Positions 41,342-50,104 of a DNA stretch of 64,000 nucleotides are shown in pieces. The position numbers and the translations under genes were made by a program. The notes beneath the pieces were generated by a model. It worked only from the letters and a program-made list of their open reading frames with translations. It did no database searches and was not told where the DNA came from. This DNA is from Syncephalis plumigaleata. Taxonomy: Eukaryota > Zoopagomycota > Zoopagomycetes > Zoopagales > Piptocephalidaceae. The first letter of the stretch is position 1. Each line of letters opens with the position of its first letter. The stretch is from assembly GCA_025201365.1 (NCBI GenBank), contig JAIXMF010000010.1, forward strand, positions 372,001-436,000. Reading direction: 5' to 3'.

Positions 41342-42222
41342 TTTTTTTTTTTTATTATAATCCTGGGCCGTAGCCTAATTTTATTTAATAAAGAAGACAT
41401 GGCACAAGATCGCGTAAATATACAATACAATAGTTGTAGTGGAAGTTAGGTAGGTGCTGGACATACGTGGCTGTTAGGATAATGGGATCGTGTGGAACTT
41501 CAACGTTCCTGTATTCGGCAGCCCGCCAGGTTCAAAGGTGAACCATTGGCATTGAATTTTTGTCCAGGTTTTTTGGAATGTACTGACGGATTTGTGTCGT
41601 ATAGCGTGACGTAAATCCGCTTCTATTTTCGATTTTATGGCTGATTGCCATCTAGCAAGGATCGTAATACTAGGTGACGTGACTTGGCGTAACGCGTGCT
41701 CCACTTTTGCTCGATGGACTTGCCATACTGCTAGTGCGTGAAAGAGGCTGACGTTTGGCACATGTGATTGCCATTTTTGTAGGCCGTTCGTAATATCGTG
41801 TATGTTAAGCGATGTGTCTGTCGGGTGATTCGGCGCGATCGCTTTAAGGAAGAATGTTGCTAGTTGCCAGAATTCTGTTATGCGAGGGCATTCTAGAATA
41901 AAATGACGTTTCGTTTCTACGTGTTCTTGACAAACTGTACACATGTTAGAGTGACCTGGAATGATGTGCATCATTCTATCCCCCGTGAGGATCGCTGCGT
42001 GTTGAAACTTCCACATGTACGAGCTGTGCTTTGGCTCGATTGCTTTGTCGAACGTCTGGGACCATTCCATCATCGATGGGGAATCGTTCTGTATTTCTTC
42101 TTGGGTGTACCATCTTTCGGTTCTTGGTGGCGTGGTTTCCTGGTCACATTGAAACAGGCGGCCGATTTTCGGTTTATAGAGGTCCAATTTGGTGTCTGCC
42201 ATCTTCAGGAATCTGAAGGGTA
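41342..42222 (-). mobile_element. LINE (non-LTR retrotransposon), 5'-truncated copy
   Basis: The minus strand carries the last part of a LINE ORF2 (open frame 42202-41474, 242 codons) with the C-terminal zinc finger of LINE reverse transcriptases (zf-RVT): MCTVCQEHVETKRHFILECP, that is Cys-x2-Cys with a distal His-x4-Cys. It is followed by a 3' UTR and a poly(A) tail (T-run at 41342-41353). The endonuclease and polymerase domains are absent, as expected from incomplete reverse transcription. A 15-bp target duplication, CCGGCGTAAGGCACG, lies at 41327-41341 and again at 49568-49582 on the far side of later insertions. The residual frame is open, so the copy seems young. Confidence 0.88.
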
Positions 42223-42228
42223 CCGGCG

Positions 42229-42470
42229 TTTTTTTTTTTTTTTTTTTTTTTTTTTCTTGTTAGAACATATTTGGCTATATGCCGTCTTTTATTATAAATG
42301 AATAAACCAGGGTTATAATAACAAACAATTTTGACAAACAGCCCAATGCCCACGGAATGGAAATGTGTCTTGCGAGTGCAGACCACGGTTGTGTAGCAGA
42401 AAACCAACTAGCATATAGTCGGTAGGTTAATAAATGTCAACATTTCTGTTAACTAGTTAGAAATGATACC
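42229..42470 (-). mobile_element. SINE copy 1, tail-side part
   Basis: The 3' part of a tRNA-derived SINE on the minus strand: body sequence and a 27-bp poly(A) tail (T-run at 42229-42255). It matches SINE copy 2 (49238-49557) almost base for base. The head-side part lies at 49126-49221, because a Ty3/Gypsy element is inserted between them. A 16-bp target duplication (CTGAAGGGTACCGGCG) flanks the whole SINE at 42213-42228 and 49222-49237. Confidence 0.88.
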
Positions 42471-42781
42471 TGTTAGCGTAAGCAATAAACGATGAGGTCT
42501 TTGACCTGGAAAATCAATTTGAAGTTATTGTAACTAACTCGAATAAACAAATAATCATATAAACAAAAAGAAACAGTGGTGTAAGTCCGTCTACACCACA
42601 ATAATCTAGCAAATACAAGTCCGTCTGTATTTGCTATTAAAGCTAAAGAAGCTAAACTAAACTGAATAAAGGGAAAGAACGCTTGATGCTTTATTTAATA
42701 ATGAGTAGGTAATCATATTTATAGTGGGATTAGTGAGACAAGTGTAACATATTTGTATGTTAACTTGTCGTATTCATAACA
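42471..42781 (-). repeat. Left LTR (3' LTR of the element)
   Basis: 311 bp, TGTTAGCGTA to CATAACA on the plus strand, apparently identical to the copy at 48815-49125. It contains a short inverted pair around TGGTGTAAGTCCG and TACACCACA, and A-rich motifs (AATAAA) consistent with polyadenylation signals. Confidence 0.95.
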
Positions 42782-44079
42782 TCTCCCGGGACCACTGAAG
42801 AATACGTCCGCGTATTCGACCACTCGGGGTAGTAGGGGCGTAGTCGATCACGATGAACATACTCAGTATGTCGTCGTCCGTTTATTAAGGTCTCCACTAC
42901 AAATGTGCCATTGTGGAAATCACCAATGATAGTGGATGGCCCTCTCCATAAGGGACCTAACGTATCTTGTTGTTGTTGTTCAGCAATATTCTTCTTGATC
43001 CATACTTGTTGTCCGACAGTTAAGTTATCGGGGCCGCGAGGTCGAGTTAACTTCTTCTCATGACGCATTACCGACTCCTGCTGTGTTTTGACTTGTCGTT
43101 GACTGGCCGCTTCTCTTATTTTATTTACATGATCGGCTCGGGACCAAGAAGAAATAGTATTAGCGAACTCATCTTGTTGTTTCGCGATGGTGTGTGTAGG
43201 GAAAAGGTTATCAGCCGTAGTACGAGGTGGAATTCCATATACAAGTTCAAAGGGTGAGTATCCTGTCGTACTTTGACGGCGAATATTATAACAGTAGGTG
43301 ACATGGTTTAGCATTTGGCACCACTTGGTGGTGGATGATTGACTAGTAACATATTTAGCTAAAGCTTCTTTCAACGTACGGTTGACACGCTCCACAAGAC
43401 CGTTAGACTGTGGGTGATAAGGACTTGAGTGTACGTGGGTTATATCGTGTTTAGCTAATAATACTTTGACAGCACCGGCGAATTCCAAGCCGTTATCTGT
43501 GTGTACTTCGGAAGGGATGCCAAAGCGGAATAATATTTGTTTACGAATGAAGTCGGCGACTCGAGCTGAAGTTTTCTTCGCAATCGCACAAGTTTCTACC
43601 CACTTAGTTAAGCAATCGATTGCTACGATCACATAGCGTTTACGCGTGGCGCTTAAAGGTAAGATAATAAGATCAATGCTAAATCGATGGAACGGAGCGA
43701 CTACCGGAATGGGAACTAATGGTTGGACCTTTTGTGATCGAGCGCGTAGTTGACAAGCGGGACAGCCACGAATATAAGCTTGTATATCTGTCTTCATATC
43801 GGGCCAGTAATAGTTTCGACGTATGAGCTCCATGGTACTTTGTAAGGCAAAATGACCGGCTTCATCATGATGTAATTTCAGAATAGAATGAGCTTCTCGA
43901 AAGGGAACGACGCGAAGTAAGGGTTTAGGGGGAGGTTGAATAAAAAATAAAGAATTAAGACTAACGGAATAACGCTGGGATAACTGAATAAAATTGGAAA
44001 TGTTTTGAGGTAAGATATCCTCGGGCAGCTTCCGATGCTGCAGGTATACGACGAGACTAGAATATAACTCGTCGTCCAT
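42760..44079 (-). CDS. Ty3/Gypsy integrase frame
   Basis: 439 codons. The HHCC zinc-binding module is visible at about residues 68-110 (KLHHDEAGHFALQSTMELIR, then GCPACQLR). The DDE core follows with Asp in FSIDLIILPL, Asp in VHTDNGLEF and Glu in SNGLVERVNRTL, then a C-terminal domain with a GPSTIIGDFHNGTFVVE strand set typical of Ty3/Gypsy integrase tails. It lies directly downstream of the Gag-Pol frame; elements of this family often place or express the integrase part separately or by recoding. Confidence 0.93.
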   Translation of the reverse strand: MDDELYSSLVVYLQHRKLPEDILPQNISNFIQLSQRYSVSLNSLFFIQPPPKPLLRVVPFREAHSILKLHHDEAGHFALQSTMELIRRNYYWPDMKTDIQAYIRGCPACQLRARSQKVQPLVPIPVVAPFHRFSIDLIILPLSATRKRYVIVAIDCLTKWVETCAIAKKTSARVADFIRKQILFRFGIPSEVHTDNGLEFAGAVKVLLAKHDITHVHSSPYHPQSNGLVERVNRTLKEALAKYVTSQSSTTKWCQMLNHVTYCYNIRRQSTTGYSPFELVYGIPPRTTADNLFPTHTIAKQQDEFANTISSWSRADHVNKIREAASQRQVKTQQESVMRHEKKLTRPRGPDNLTVGQQVWIKKNIAEQQQQDTLGPLWRGPSTIIGDFHNGTFVVETLINGRRHTEYVHRDRLRPYYPEWSNTRTYSSVVPGDVMNTTS

Positions 44080-44085
44080 CTTGGT

Positions 44086-47000
44086 TTACTGGGTAGTAAG
44101 TGGGGTTTTACCGGTTGACCCAAAACCATTAATACCTCTTGTAGTGTCGGACAATTCATTGACTTCCCTCGCTTCTGGTGTGGCTACGGCCACGAGTACC
44201 ATTTGTGCAATTCGATCGCCTTGTTTGATATCGACGGCTCGGTCACCAACGTTGAGTAGAATAACATGAACGTTACCGCGAAAATCAGGATCAATGGTGC
44301 CTGCTAACGCAATTAGACCATGTCGATAAGTCAGACCACTTCGTGAACGAATTTCGCCCATATAGTTTTTACTAAACTCGAATGCTAAGTCTAGAGGGAT
44401 CCTCACACGTTCGCGGGGTAAAATACAACAATCGGTAGCGGCACTCAAATCGTAGCCTACGGAGTGTGGCGTAGCACGTATAGGAGGTGTTGCTCTTTCC
44501 GTCAATCGCTTATAAAGGAGCAGAATGACATCGTGAGCATCAGTAGCTACAGCACCGACGAAGGGTGGACGTGATAATGCATCGGCATTGCGATTCTTCA
44601 AGCCTTTCTTGTACTCGATAGCAGGTCGAAATTCATCTACATGGAAGGCCCATCTAGCAAACTTCCTGTTAACCGGCTGGTTTCTGGCGATAAATTCGAG
44701 TGCTTGATGGTCAGTACGAATTACGACTTCGTTGCTGAGTACATATGGCCGAAAGTACTCTAATGCCCAAATTACGGCAGCTGCTTCGAGTTCTGTAGCC
44801 GTGGCTAGGTTCTTCTCTTCCGGTCGAGTCGATCTGCTGGCGTATACTACGGGATGTTCCTTGTTATTATCGTCACATTGTGATAAAATTGCTCCAAAAC
44901 CATCGTACGACGCATCAACTTCAATAATGAATGGCTTGTCGAAGTCGGGATACGCTAGTATTGGTGCTTCCGTAAGGCACTGCTTGACCTCGTCGAATGC
45001 CGCTTGTTGATCGGTAGTCCATTTCCAATCTACGTTCTTTTGTAACAGGACTCTCATTGGTGCCGTGAGTTTAGCAAAATTTGGCACAAAGCGTCTGTAA
45101 TACGAGGCCAATCCTAATATAGAACGTAATTCGGAGACATTTTTAGGCGGACGACAATTGACGACAGCTTTAACTTTAGCTTCATCGGTCTTCAATCCTT
45201 CCCTCCCAGTACGGAAGCCTAAAAATGTGAGCTCACGTTTACCGAATGAACATTTGCTTAACTTTAATTTCAAGTTAGCAGTTCTCAGACGTTGAAGCGC
45301 TTCATCCAATCGTATGAGATGTTCTTCAAATGTTCTCGCAAACACTTGAATATCGTCCAGGTAAACGAATACCGATACCCATAGTAGTCCTGAATAAACC
45401 TGATCCATTAATCGTTGGAATGTAGCTGGTGCGTTTGTCAAACCGAATGGCATTACATTGAAGCGATAAGTTCCTTGTCGAGTGATGAAGGTTGTCTTAT
45501 CCTTATCTTCGTCAGACATTTGCACTTGCCAGTATCCCGATGCGAGGTCGAGAGCTGAAAACCAAGTAGCACCTCGCATAGCATCGAATATCTCGTTTAT
45601 TCTAGGTAATGGATACTCGTCTCGCCGTGTAACGTTGTTCAGCTTACGATAATCCACGCAAAAGCGTAAATCGCCATCTTTCTTGCGGACGAGAACTACG
45701 GGAAATGCCCATGGACTAACCGATGGTTCAATAACACCTCTTGTTAACATTTCCTGTATTTCCTTCTGTAGGAACTCGTTGTCCTTTGGGGAATAATGAT
45801 ATGGACGGCAGCGAATAGGGGGAGCGTTGTTTGTGTCGATTGTATGTTGAACGAGGTCTGTACGGCCTAGGTCTTTCGAGTCCCTAGCGAAGAGGTCGTG
45901 GTTACGCAGCAACAATTGTAATAGCTGATCTCGCTGTTTCTCCGTGAGCTCCGAGTCCATTTGTCGAAGTATGGCTTCTTTATCTACTTCAGGTAAGACG
46001 TCCTTTGCTAATAATGTCGTAGCTGAATCCTGTCCGTTTACCATTGTTGATAAATACACTTCTATATCGGCTTTCGATCTAATGACTTTGGGCGACTCGG
46101 TGATAACATCCATCCATCCTAATCGAGTATTTGCCGGTATTGCAATACTTTGTTCACCATTATTGATGAAAGGTAACTGAATGGATTTACGTGGACCGTA
46201 TGCGAATAGGGGCGTTACTCCTAATGGCAGCAATGTCGCTTGATCAGCTTCAAAAATGTAACTGACTTGTTGATGTGGCGCATCGAAGGTAGTATTACGT
46301 AGCGGTAGGATCAATAGACCATGCGCCGCAATATTGATAGGCTGTAGGTTACGGATCTCCTGTATAGTCGTTGGCTTGGGATTGCTGACAAACACTTGGC
46401 CTACGTCCTCTTCTTCACGCCATATCGGTTGTGTGACACGTTGCTCGTTAATAGAGAGTTCAATGTATTTCTTGCCCAATGAAATCGTTGCATCATGTTT
46501 CTCTAACCATTCATTACTAATCAACAGCTCCAAGTCATTCGTGTCAATTACCGTAGCGTCAATAAAGGCTGTTTGAGTGCTAAATTGTACAGGTAATTGC
46601 TTGACTTCTCCCATCGTTGAGACGACGTCGCTCGTTATGCCACGAATGAGTGTAGGGACAGGATTCGTAATGGTGATACCGAGGCGTTTCATAAACGTTG
46701 AACCAATAATACACGATGTTGCACCAGAGTCGAGAATAGCTGCTACCTTCTGTCCATTAATCGTGACTAACGTCTTTGTAGGTGTCTTCCGCGGGATACT
46801 CAGAGTGGTGAGTTCGTCGGCTACTAGGACAGTCGCACCGGTATTCGGATCTCCACCATTATTGGTATCGGCGACACCAGGTAGCAAGTCCACATTCGGC
46901 TGTTGAATGAACACTGGCTCGTCGTCGTCATAATTGTATCCGTCATCGTCATCGTCGTACTGTGGTGTGTTACCGTCATGAGTCGTGGGTGGGACCTGTG

Positions 47001-48672
47001 TTCTTCCGTTAGCAACAGTCGCGACATTCACCGTCACTGTCCTCCGGTTATTGTTGCTATTCGTTGGGCACTGATTGGCGAAATGACCGGGCATCTGACA
47101 TTTGAAACAGTGAATTTTGTTCGGTTCGTTACGTCGCGCGTTGGGGCGGTTTGTGGCCTGTGAGTGCGATTGTCGTGTAACGTTTCCTTGGTTTGTGACA
47201 GGTACATATTTCCACTGGACGCAATAACATGACACTGCATACTTTGTTGACTTGGGTGGGTTTTCTATCTGTTCACAACTAAATTCGTATTGTGTCACGC
47301 CATTGACTTCTATGAATTGAGACTCTGCACGTTTCGCCGCTTCCAACAATGTACTGAATGGAATCTTGTTTGAGCTTTGTGTCCTTTGAATGTGGTGCAG
47401 GTCAGAAAGCAAAATAGATTTTATGCCCTTAGGTAGATTTCGTCGGAAATGAGCTGTAAGACCTTCTTCTGCCATGGGAATACTAATACTGCAGCGTTCG
47501 TGTAATTCACGCAACCTGTTGGAAAAGGTGTTGACATTGTCGCCACGAACAAACTTAGCAGTGTAATATTGGTCATGCCACATCTGTTCCATGCTAGAGC
47601 TTACAAACGTGTCGAGGAACTGCTTGCAGAATGAGTTTTCCGCCATTTTACTTCCACCGTCCGTATTTCTCCAACATGTCATGGTAGCGCTGCTCAAGTG
47701 GTACCATTCTAGAGCGCGTTCTTCTAGATATAGTCGTACGTAGTGTACCATTTGTTCCTCCTTTATGTTTCTGAATCTTGCATTTGACTCAAAGGTTTTC
47801 AACCACTTGATAGGATCTTCATGTGGTATACTACCATTGAAACGGAATACATCGGGATCAGCGTGGAGGTAGTTAGAACGGCAACAAGTAGCGTTGAATA
47901 ATTGATCATTTGTGTGTTGCGCGTTACGAGTGGTGTGATGTTGGTGAGGGCTATCACTGTGCCCGTTTGACGAAGTAGTGTCCTCCTGCTGTGGATCCGG
48001 CTCGTTCCTAACAGAAGAAGCTCGTGATTTACCGGTTACACTTCCTTCGTTGTTGACAGCCCGTGTTAGATGGTAGAGGTCTGGCATCTCAGCAATTGGT
48101 ATTGACTTTACACGGCACAATGAGTTAGTTGCACCACAATTAAAAAACGCTTCCACTTCCTCCCATTCTTGATTGTACGCTATGAATGCGATAGAGTAAG
48201 CTATGGACGCTAAGAACCACTTAGTTGTGTCCGTATTTTGCTGCTTGCTATACCTATTAAGCCCATTGTGTATGGCATTCACTGCTTCGTCCAGCTTGTT
48301 TTCTCTCTGCTCTGTTTGGAAGAAGTCATACCATCCGCGGATAAATGGGAGAGGCTGTGAATCATTCGTGGCACCAGGGTGATACGCTTCATTTTGCTGA
48401 CGCGGAAGTTGGGGTGGTGGTTGGTGCGTATCGAGTTGCACAGAATGAGGTGGTGATTGGTGTGTATCGAGTTGCACAGGATGAGGTGGTGATTGATGTG
48501 CAGTCTCCTCCAAAGTTTCCTGTATTGGAGAAGTTGGCGCTACTTCGTATGTTGCTTGTGGGTATGTATTCATGGGCAATGAAGCGTCCTCGTTGGCTGA
48601 ATCATGGTCGGATTGAGGGCTTGGATCATGACCAGGAGTGCTTCTAGTACTCATTCTCCGTGAAGTTGACAT
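44086..48672 (-). CDS. Ty3/Gypsy Gag-Pol frame ending in a dUTPase domain
   Basis: 1528 codons in one frame. Order by residue: Gag (about 285-400, EDPIKWLKTFESNARFRNIK); zinc knuckle CFKCQMPGHFANQC (about 520, Cys-x2-Cys-x4-His-x4-Cys); aspartic protease ILDSGATSCIIG (about 645); reverse transcriptase (about 990-1170) with LRFCVDYRKLNNVT and the active-site YLDD; RNase H (about 1235-1350) with EVDASYDGFGAILSQ and RTDHQALEF; then a dUTPase domain (about 1390-1520) with HSVGYDLSAATDC, GEIRSRSGLTYRHGL, GTIDPDFRGNVHVIL, GDRIAQMVL and the Gly-rich end RGINGFGSTG, i.e. the trimeric-dUTPase motifs 1-5. A dUTPase in this position would lower dUTP during reverse transcription (inference from retroviruses). 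Confidence 0.93.
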   Translation of the reverse strand: MSTSRRMSTRSTPGHDPSPQSDHDSANEDASLPMNTYPQATYEVAPTSPIQETLEETAHQSPPHPVQLDTHQSPPHSVQLDTHQPPPQLPRQQNEAYHPGATNDSQPLPFIRGWYDFFQTEQRENKLDEAVNAIHNGLNRYSKQQNTDTTKWFLASIAYSIAFIAYNQEWEEVEAFFNCGATNSLCRVKSIPIAEMPDLYHLTRAVNNEGSVTGKSRASSVRNEPDPQQEDTTSSNGHSDSPHQHHTTRNAQHTNDQLFNATCCRSNYLHADPDVFRFNGSIPHEDPIKWLKTFESNARFRNIKEEQMVHYVRLYLEERALEWYHLSSATMTCWRNTDGGSKMAENSFCKQFLDTFVSSSMEQMWHDQYYTAKFVRGDNVNTFSNRLRELHERCSISIPMAEEGLTAHFRRNLPKGIKSILLSDLHHIQRTQSSNKIPFSTLLEAAKRAESQFIEVNGVTQYEFSCEQIENPPKSTKYAVSCYCVQWKYVPVTNQGNVTRQSHSQATNRPNARRNEPNKIHCFKCQMPGHFANQCPTNSNNNRRTVTVNVATVANGRTQVPPTTHDGNTPQYDDDDDGYNYDDDEPVFIQQPNVDLLPGVADTNNGGDPNTGATVLVADELTTLSIPRKTPTKTLVTINGQKVAAILDSGATSCIIGSTFMKRLGITITNPVPTLIRGITSDVVSTMGEVKQLPVQFSTQTAFIDATVIDTNDLELLISNEWLEKHDATISLGKKYIELSINEQRVTQPIWREEEDVGQVFVSNPKPTTIQEIRNLQPINIAAHGLLILPLRNTTFDAPHQQVSYIFEADQATLLPLGVTPLFAYGPRKSIQLPFINNGEQSIAIPANTRLGWMDVITESPKVIRSKADIEVYLSTMVNGQDSATTLLAKDVLPEVDKEAILRQMDSELTEKQRDQLLQLLLRNHDLFARDSKDLGRTDLVQHTIDTNNAPPIRCRPYHYSPKDNEFLQKEIQEMLTRGVIEPSVSPWAFPVVLVRKKDGDLRFCVDYRKLNNVTRRDEYPLPRINEIFDAMRGATWFSALDLASGYWQVQMSDEDKDKTTFITRQGTYRFNVMPFGLTNAPATFQRLMDQVYSGLLWVSVFVYLDDIQVFARTFEEHLIRLDEALQRLRTANLKLKLSKCSFGKRELTFLGFRTGREGLKTDEAKVKAVVNCRPPKNVSELRSILGLASYYRRFVPNFAKLTAPMRVLLQKNVDWKWTTDQQAAFDEVKQCLTEAPILAYPDFDKPFIIEVDASYDGFGAILSQCDDNNKEHPVVYASRSTRPEEKNLATATELEAAAVIWALEYFRPYVLSNEVVIRTDHQALEFIARNQPVNRKFARWAFHVDEFRPAIEYKKGLKNRNADALSRPPFVGAVATDAHDVILLLYKRLTERATPPIRATPHSVGYDLSAATDCCILPRERVRIPLDLAFEFSKNYMGEIRSRSGLTYRHGLIALAGTIDPDFRGNVHVILLNVGDRAVDIKQGDRIAQMVLVAVATPEAREVNELSDTTRGINGFGSTGKTPLTTQ

Positions 48673-48701
48673 ACTGAAGGAGCTAATAAGATAAATAAAA
48701 G

Positions 48702-48732
<31 letters not shown>

Positions 48733-48814
48733 GGAGTAGAATGAAATGAACTAATAAGAATATGCGGTATACGGGCTCGTGGATTATGACTAAACCCGAG
48801 GTGTGCTCGCCATA

Positions 48815-49125
48815 TGTTAGCGTAAGCAATAAACGATGAGGTCTTTGACCTGGAAAATCAATTTGAAGTTATTGTAACTAACTCGAATAAACAAATAATC
48901 ATATAAACAAAAAGAAACAGTGGTGTAAGTCCGTCTACACCACAATAATCTAGCAAATACAAGTCCGTCTGTATTTGCTATTAAAGCTAAAGAAGCTAAA
49001 CTAAACTGAATAAAGGGAAAGAACGCTTGATGCTTTATTTAATAATGAGTAGGTAATCATATTTATAGTGGGATTAGTGAGACAAGTGTAACATATTTGT
49101 ATGTTAACTTGTCGTATTCATAACA
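48815..49125 (-). repeat. Right LTR (5' LTR of the element)
   Basis: 311 bp, apparently identical to the left LTR. Immediately inside it (lower coordinates) lie TAT and then the TGG-initial primer-binding-like site. Outside it is the second copy of the ATACC target duplication. Confidence 0.95.
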
Positions 49126-49221
49126 ATACCTTTTTCCCTATGACGGGATTGGCAGGAATCGAACCCAGGACCTATTCGTCCGAGAAATAGAGCGTAACCA
49201 CTTGGCTACAACCCCATCCTC
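49126..49221 (-). mobile_element. SINE copy 1, tRNA-like head part
   Basis: Minus-strand tRNA-like 5' head of SINE copy 1. Reading 49217 to about 49139: TAGCCAAGTGG fits the RNA polymerase III A box and GGTTCGATTCC fits the B box. The acceptor arms GGGGTTG and CAATCCC pair, while the T-stem is imperfect, as expected for a tRNA-derived SINE rather than a working tRNA. The Ty3/Gypsy insertion point lies 14 bp beyond the tRNA-like part. Confidence 0.85.
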
Positions 49222-49237
49222 CTGAAGGGTACCGGCG

Positions 49238-49557
49238 TTTTTTTTTTTTTTCTTGTTAGAACATATTTGGCTATATGCCGTCTTTTATTATAAATGAATA
49301 AACCAGGGTTATAATAACAAACAATTTGACAAACAGCCCAATGCCCACGGAATGGAAATGTGTCTTGCGAGTGCAGACCACGGTTGTGTAGCAGAAAACC
49401 AACTAGCATATAGTCGGTAGGTTAATAAATGTCAACATTTCTGTTAACTAGTTAGAAATGATACCTTTTTCCCTATGACGGGATTGGCAGGAATCGAACC
49501 CAGGACCTATTCGTCCGAGAAATAGAGCGTAACCACTTGGCTACAACCCCATCCTCT
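49238..49557 (-). mobile_element. SINE copy 2, complete
   Basis: About 320 bp on the minus strand: tRNA-like head (about 49552-49474, A and B boxes intact), a body of about 220 bp, and a 14-bp poly(A) tail (T-run at 49238-49251). It is flanked by the same 16-bp word as copy 1 (CTGAAGGGTACCGGCG at 49222-49237 and 49558-49573), so it landed at the same nick site. It differs from copy 1 by only one or two bases plus tail length, which suggests both are recent and share a source. Confidence 0.88.
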
Positions 49558-49583
49558 CTGAAGGGTACCGGCGTAAGGCACGC

Positions 49584-49644
49584 TTTTTTTTTTTTTTTTT
49601 ATTATTATAATCCTGGGCCGTAGCCTAATTTTATTTAATAAAGA
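49584..49644 (-). mobile_element. Minimal LINE 3'-end copy
   Basis: Only the last 44 bp of the same LINE 3' end seen at 41354-41395 (ATAATCCTGGGCCGTAGCCT) plus a 17-bp poly(A) tail. It is flanked by CCGGCGTAAGGCACGC at 49568-49583 and 49645-49660. This is an extreme 5' truncation at the same target word used by the larger LINE copy. Confidence 0.85.
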
Positions 49645-49739
49645 CCGGCGTAAGGCACGCGAAAAAAAGGACACTTTTAAAATCTATATATTAGGTAGGC
49701 AAAATTGGTCAAAATTTCAGCGAGCAATTGGATTCGCTA

Positions 49740-49813
49740 GTTTTCGTGGTGTAGTCGGTTATCACGTCTGTCTAACACACAGACGGTCCCCGGTTCGAAT
49801 CCGGGCGAAAACA
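49740..49813 (+). tRNA. tRNA-Val (anticodon AAC)
   Basis: A clean 74-nt cloverleaf without intron. Acceptor GTTTTCG (49740-49746) pairs with CGAAAAC (49806-49812), discriminator A. The D arm is GTG...CAC with GTCGGTT, the anticodon arm TCTGT-CTAACAC-ACAGA gives anticodon AAC, and the T arm is CCCGG-TTCGAAT-CCGGG. A TTTT terminator follows at 49817-49820. The transposon cluster ends about 80 bp upstream. Confidence 0.97.
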
Positions 49814-50104
49814 TCCTTTTGCTCCAGATTTGTTTATGCTATTTGCTCCTTTAGAACAGATTAACGCTTTATTTTTGCACTTCTAATGCTTTAGAATCGT
49901 GTAATATGTAGTTTAGAGGCGTGTAGATACAGTTTATTGATATTATACTAAATAGATACCTAGTAATAGTGTTGTTGTCTGCACATCTTATTGGTACATT
50001 TAGGTTTAGGCATCCTTCCAATCATTTCATTTCCGTTTCTTATCGTGCATGTGTGTGTGTTTACCCTCGCTACAGCTGCATAGCACTCTTCCTTCTTCTT
50101 AGCC

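Larger units (their letters stand above)
42471..49125 (-). mobile_element. Ty3/Gypsy LTR retrotransposon with dUTPase domain, apparently whole
   Basis: A 6655-bp element read on the minus strand, bounded by two 311-bp LTRs that look identical by eye, starting TG and ending CA. It is flanked by a 5-bp target duplication ATACC (42466-42470 and 49126-49130). The first open frame (48672-44086) has Gag, protease, reverse transcriptase, RNase H and a dUTPase domain; a second frame (44079-42760) has integrase. A primer-binding-like site starting TGG lies 3 nt inside the right-hand (5') LTR, at about 48796-48812 on the minus strand (TGGCGAGCACACCTCGG). A purine-rich stretch borders the left LTR. Identical LTRs mean a very recent insertion. 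The element appears whole by this reading. It sits inside SINE copy 1. Confidence 0.95.

Noticed and set aside
49139-49217. SINE heads as true tRNA genes
   Set aside because: A and B boxes are intact and the acceptor pairs, but the T-stem has mismatches, and both copies are followed by the same SINE body with poly(A) tail and target duplication, so they are SINE parts.
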